From: an uncultured Senegalimassilia sp.
Lineage (GTDB): Bacteria; Actinomycetota; Coriobacteriia; Coriobacteriales; Eggerthellaceae
Direction of reading: 5' to 3'
Assembly (NCBI GenBank): GCA_934630815.1
Contig: CAKTWI010000033.1
Span: 1 to 5,006, forward strand
DNA: 5,006 nucleotides
Shown piece after piece: positions 4,627 to 5,006 of the stretch. Under the pieces are notes generated by a model. The model was not told the DNA's origin. It saw nothing but the letters and a program-made list of their open reading frames with translations, and did not search any database. A program made the position numbers and the translations under genes. Positions within the stretch are counted from its first letter, which is position 1. Each line of letters begins with the position of its first letter.

Positions 4627-5006
4627 ATGGCGCATTTGGCACATTACCGCGAGGCGCATCCGATGCCGTTCGTGATCACGCACTGGATCAACCTCGTTGC
4701 CATGGTTTTCCTGATTTTCACCGGCTTCTACATTCATTACCCCTTCTTCTGGGGTTTTGAGTCCATGGCCCGTGGTCTGCACGTGTTCTTCGGCTTCGTG
4801 ATCTTCATCAACTGCATTTGCCGTTTGATCATGGCCTTTATCGTGAAGTCCTCGCCGACCGGCGGTACCCGTAAACAGGTTACCGACTACAAGACGTGGC
4901 TTCCGCAGAAGGACAACCTGCATCAGGGTCCGCAGTGGATCAAGTACTACCTGTTCTTCAAGAAGGATCACCCGCTGTCCGCTAAGCTGGGCGTTCCGCA
5001 GAAGAT
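4627..5006 (+). CDS. hyaC: Hydrogenase b-type cytochrome subunit (3' end outside window)
   Basis: Membrane haem b protein that passes electrons from the small subunit to quinone. The first 126 residues are present (family about 220-240). Helix 1 is about residues 14-36 and holds His19 in the ITHWINL stretch; helix 2 is about 47-73 with His52 (ARGLHVFFGF), both good candidates for haem ligands. The following cytoplasmic loop has YYLFFKKDHPLSAKLG, which resembles the WYLFL...P...G stretch of E. coli HyaC as I recall it. The two later helices with the remaining ligands fall beyond the edge. Two cysteines (INCICRL) lie inside helix 2, an uncommon detail. ATG 4627 lies 1 base after the large-subunit stop, with a G-rich GGGGGGTGA (4612-4620) inside that gene as ribosome-binding site, so translation is probably coupled. 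It could also be named a cytochrome b561-type subunit. Confidence 0.92.
   Translation, partial: MAHLAHYREAHPMPFVITHWINLVAMVFLIFTGFYIHYPFFWGFESMARGLHVFFGFVIFINCICRLIMAFIVKSSPTGGTRKQVTDYKTWLPQKDNLHQGPQWIKYYLFFKKDHPLSAKLGVPQK

Noticed and set aside
1365..4628. Open frame of more than 1000 codons on the - strand opposite the hydrogenase genes
   Set aside because: It runs codon-for-codon antisense to two clear hydrogenase genes that share one reading frame, and is open only because they avoid TTA, CTA and TCA. Its translation is repetitive low-complexity His/Val/Gly/Leu-rich sequence with no domain.
1..5006. CRISPR arrays, tRNA or rRNA genes, insertion sequences, attachment sites
   Set aside because: No repeat-spacer pattern, no cloverleaf, no transposase-like frame and no terminal inverted repeats were seen on either strand.

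Overview
The window is GC-rich bacterial DNA carrying five protein genes. From left to right they are the 3' half of a manganese exporter (mntP, + strand), a complete prephenate dehydratase (pheA, - strand), and the start of a hydrogenase operon on the + strand: small subunit, large subunit and the first 126 codons of a b-type cytochrome. The hydrogenase is a Tat-exported, membrane-bound uptake enzyme of group 1 in small-large-cytochrome order. Its sequence features and the GC-rich context suggest a Coriobacteriia (Eggerthella/Slackia/Adlercreutzia-like) gut anaerobe, possibly with the coriobacterial group 1i enzyme. That placement is inference, because no search could be run.

Layout: mntP ends at 426. 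It converges on pheA across a 62-base gap that holds a strong GC-rich hairpin, probably a shared terminator. pheA reads leftwards from about 1343. Between pheA and the hydrogenase lie about 350 bases without a confident gene. The pheA-proximal part (about 1361-1432) is an AT-rich island likely to hold both divergent promoters, with a perfect 15-bp dyad and a spaced direct repeat. The rest (about 1433-1694) is GC-rich and packed with consecutive stem-loops, the last of which overlaps the hydrogenase Shine-Dalgarno. This leader is the most unusual thing in the window and is a candidate structured regulatory 5' UTR.

How the genes work together: the hydrogenase small and large subunits should be folded and assembled with Ni-Fe and Fe-S cofactors in the cytoplasm and exported together by the Tat signal on the small subunit. 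H2 would be oxidised outside the membrane. Electrons would run through three Fe-S clusters to the haem b cytochrome and the quinone pool, feeding anaerobic respiration. The three genes are separated by 3 and 1 bases, so they are almost certainly one transcript, which continues past the right edge where the rest of the cytochrome and probably maturation genes would lie. mntP (Mn2+ efflux) and pheA (phenylalanine synthesis) are housekeeping neighbours with no evident functional tie to the hydrogenase.
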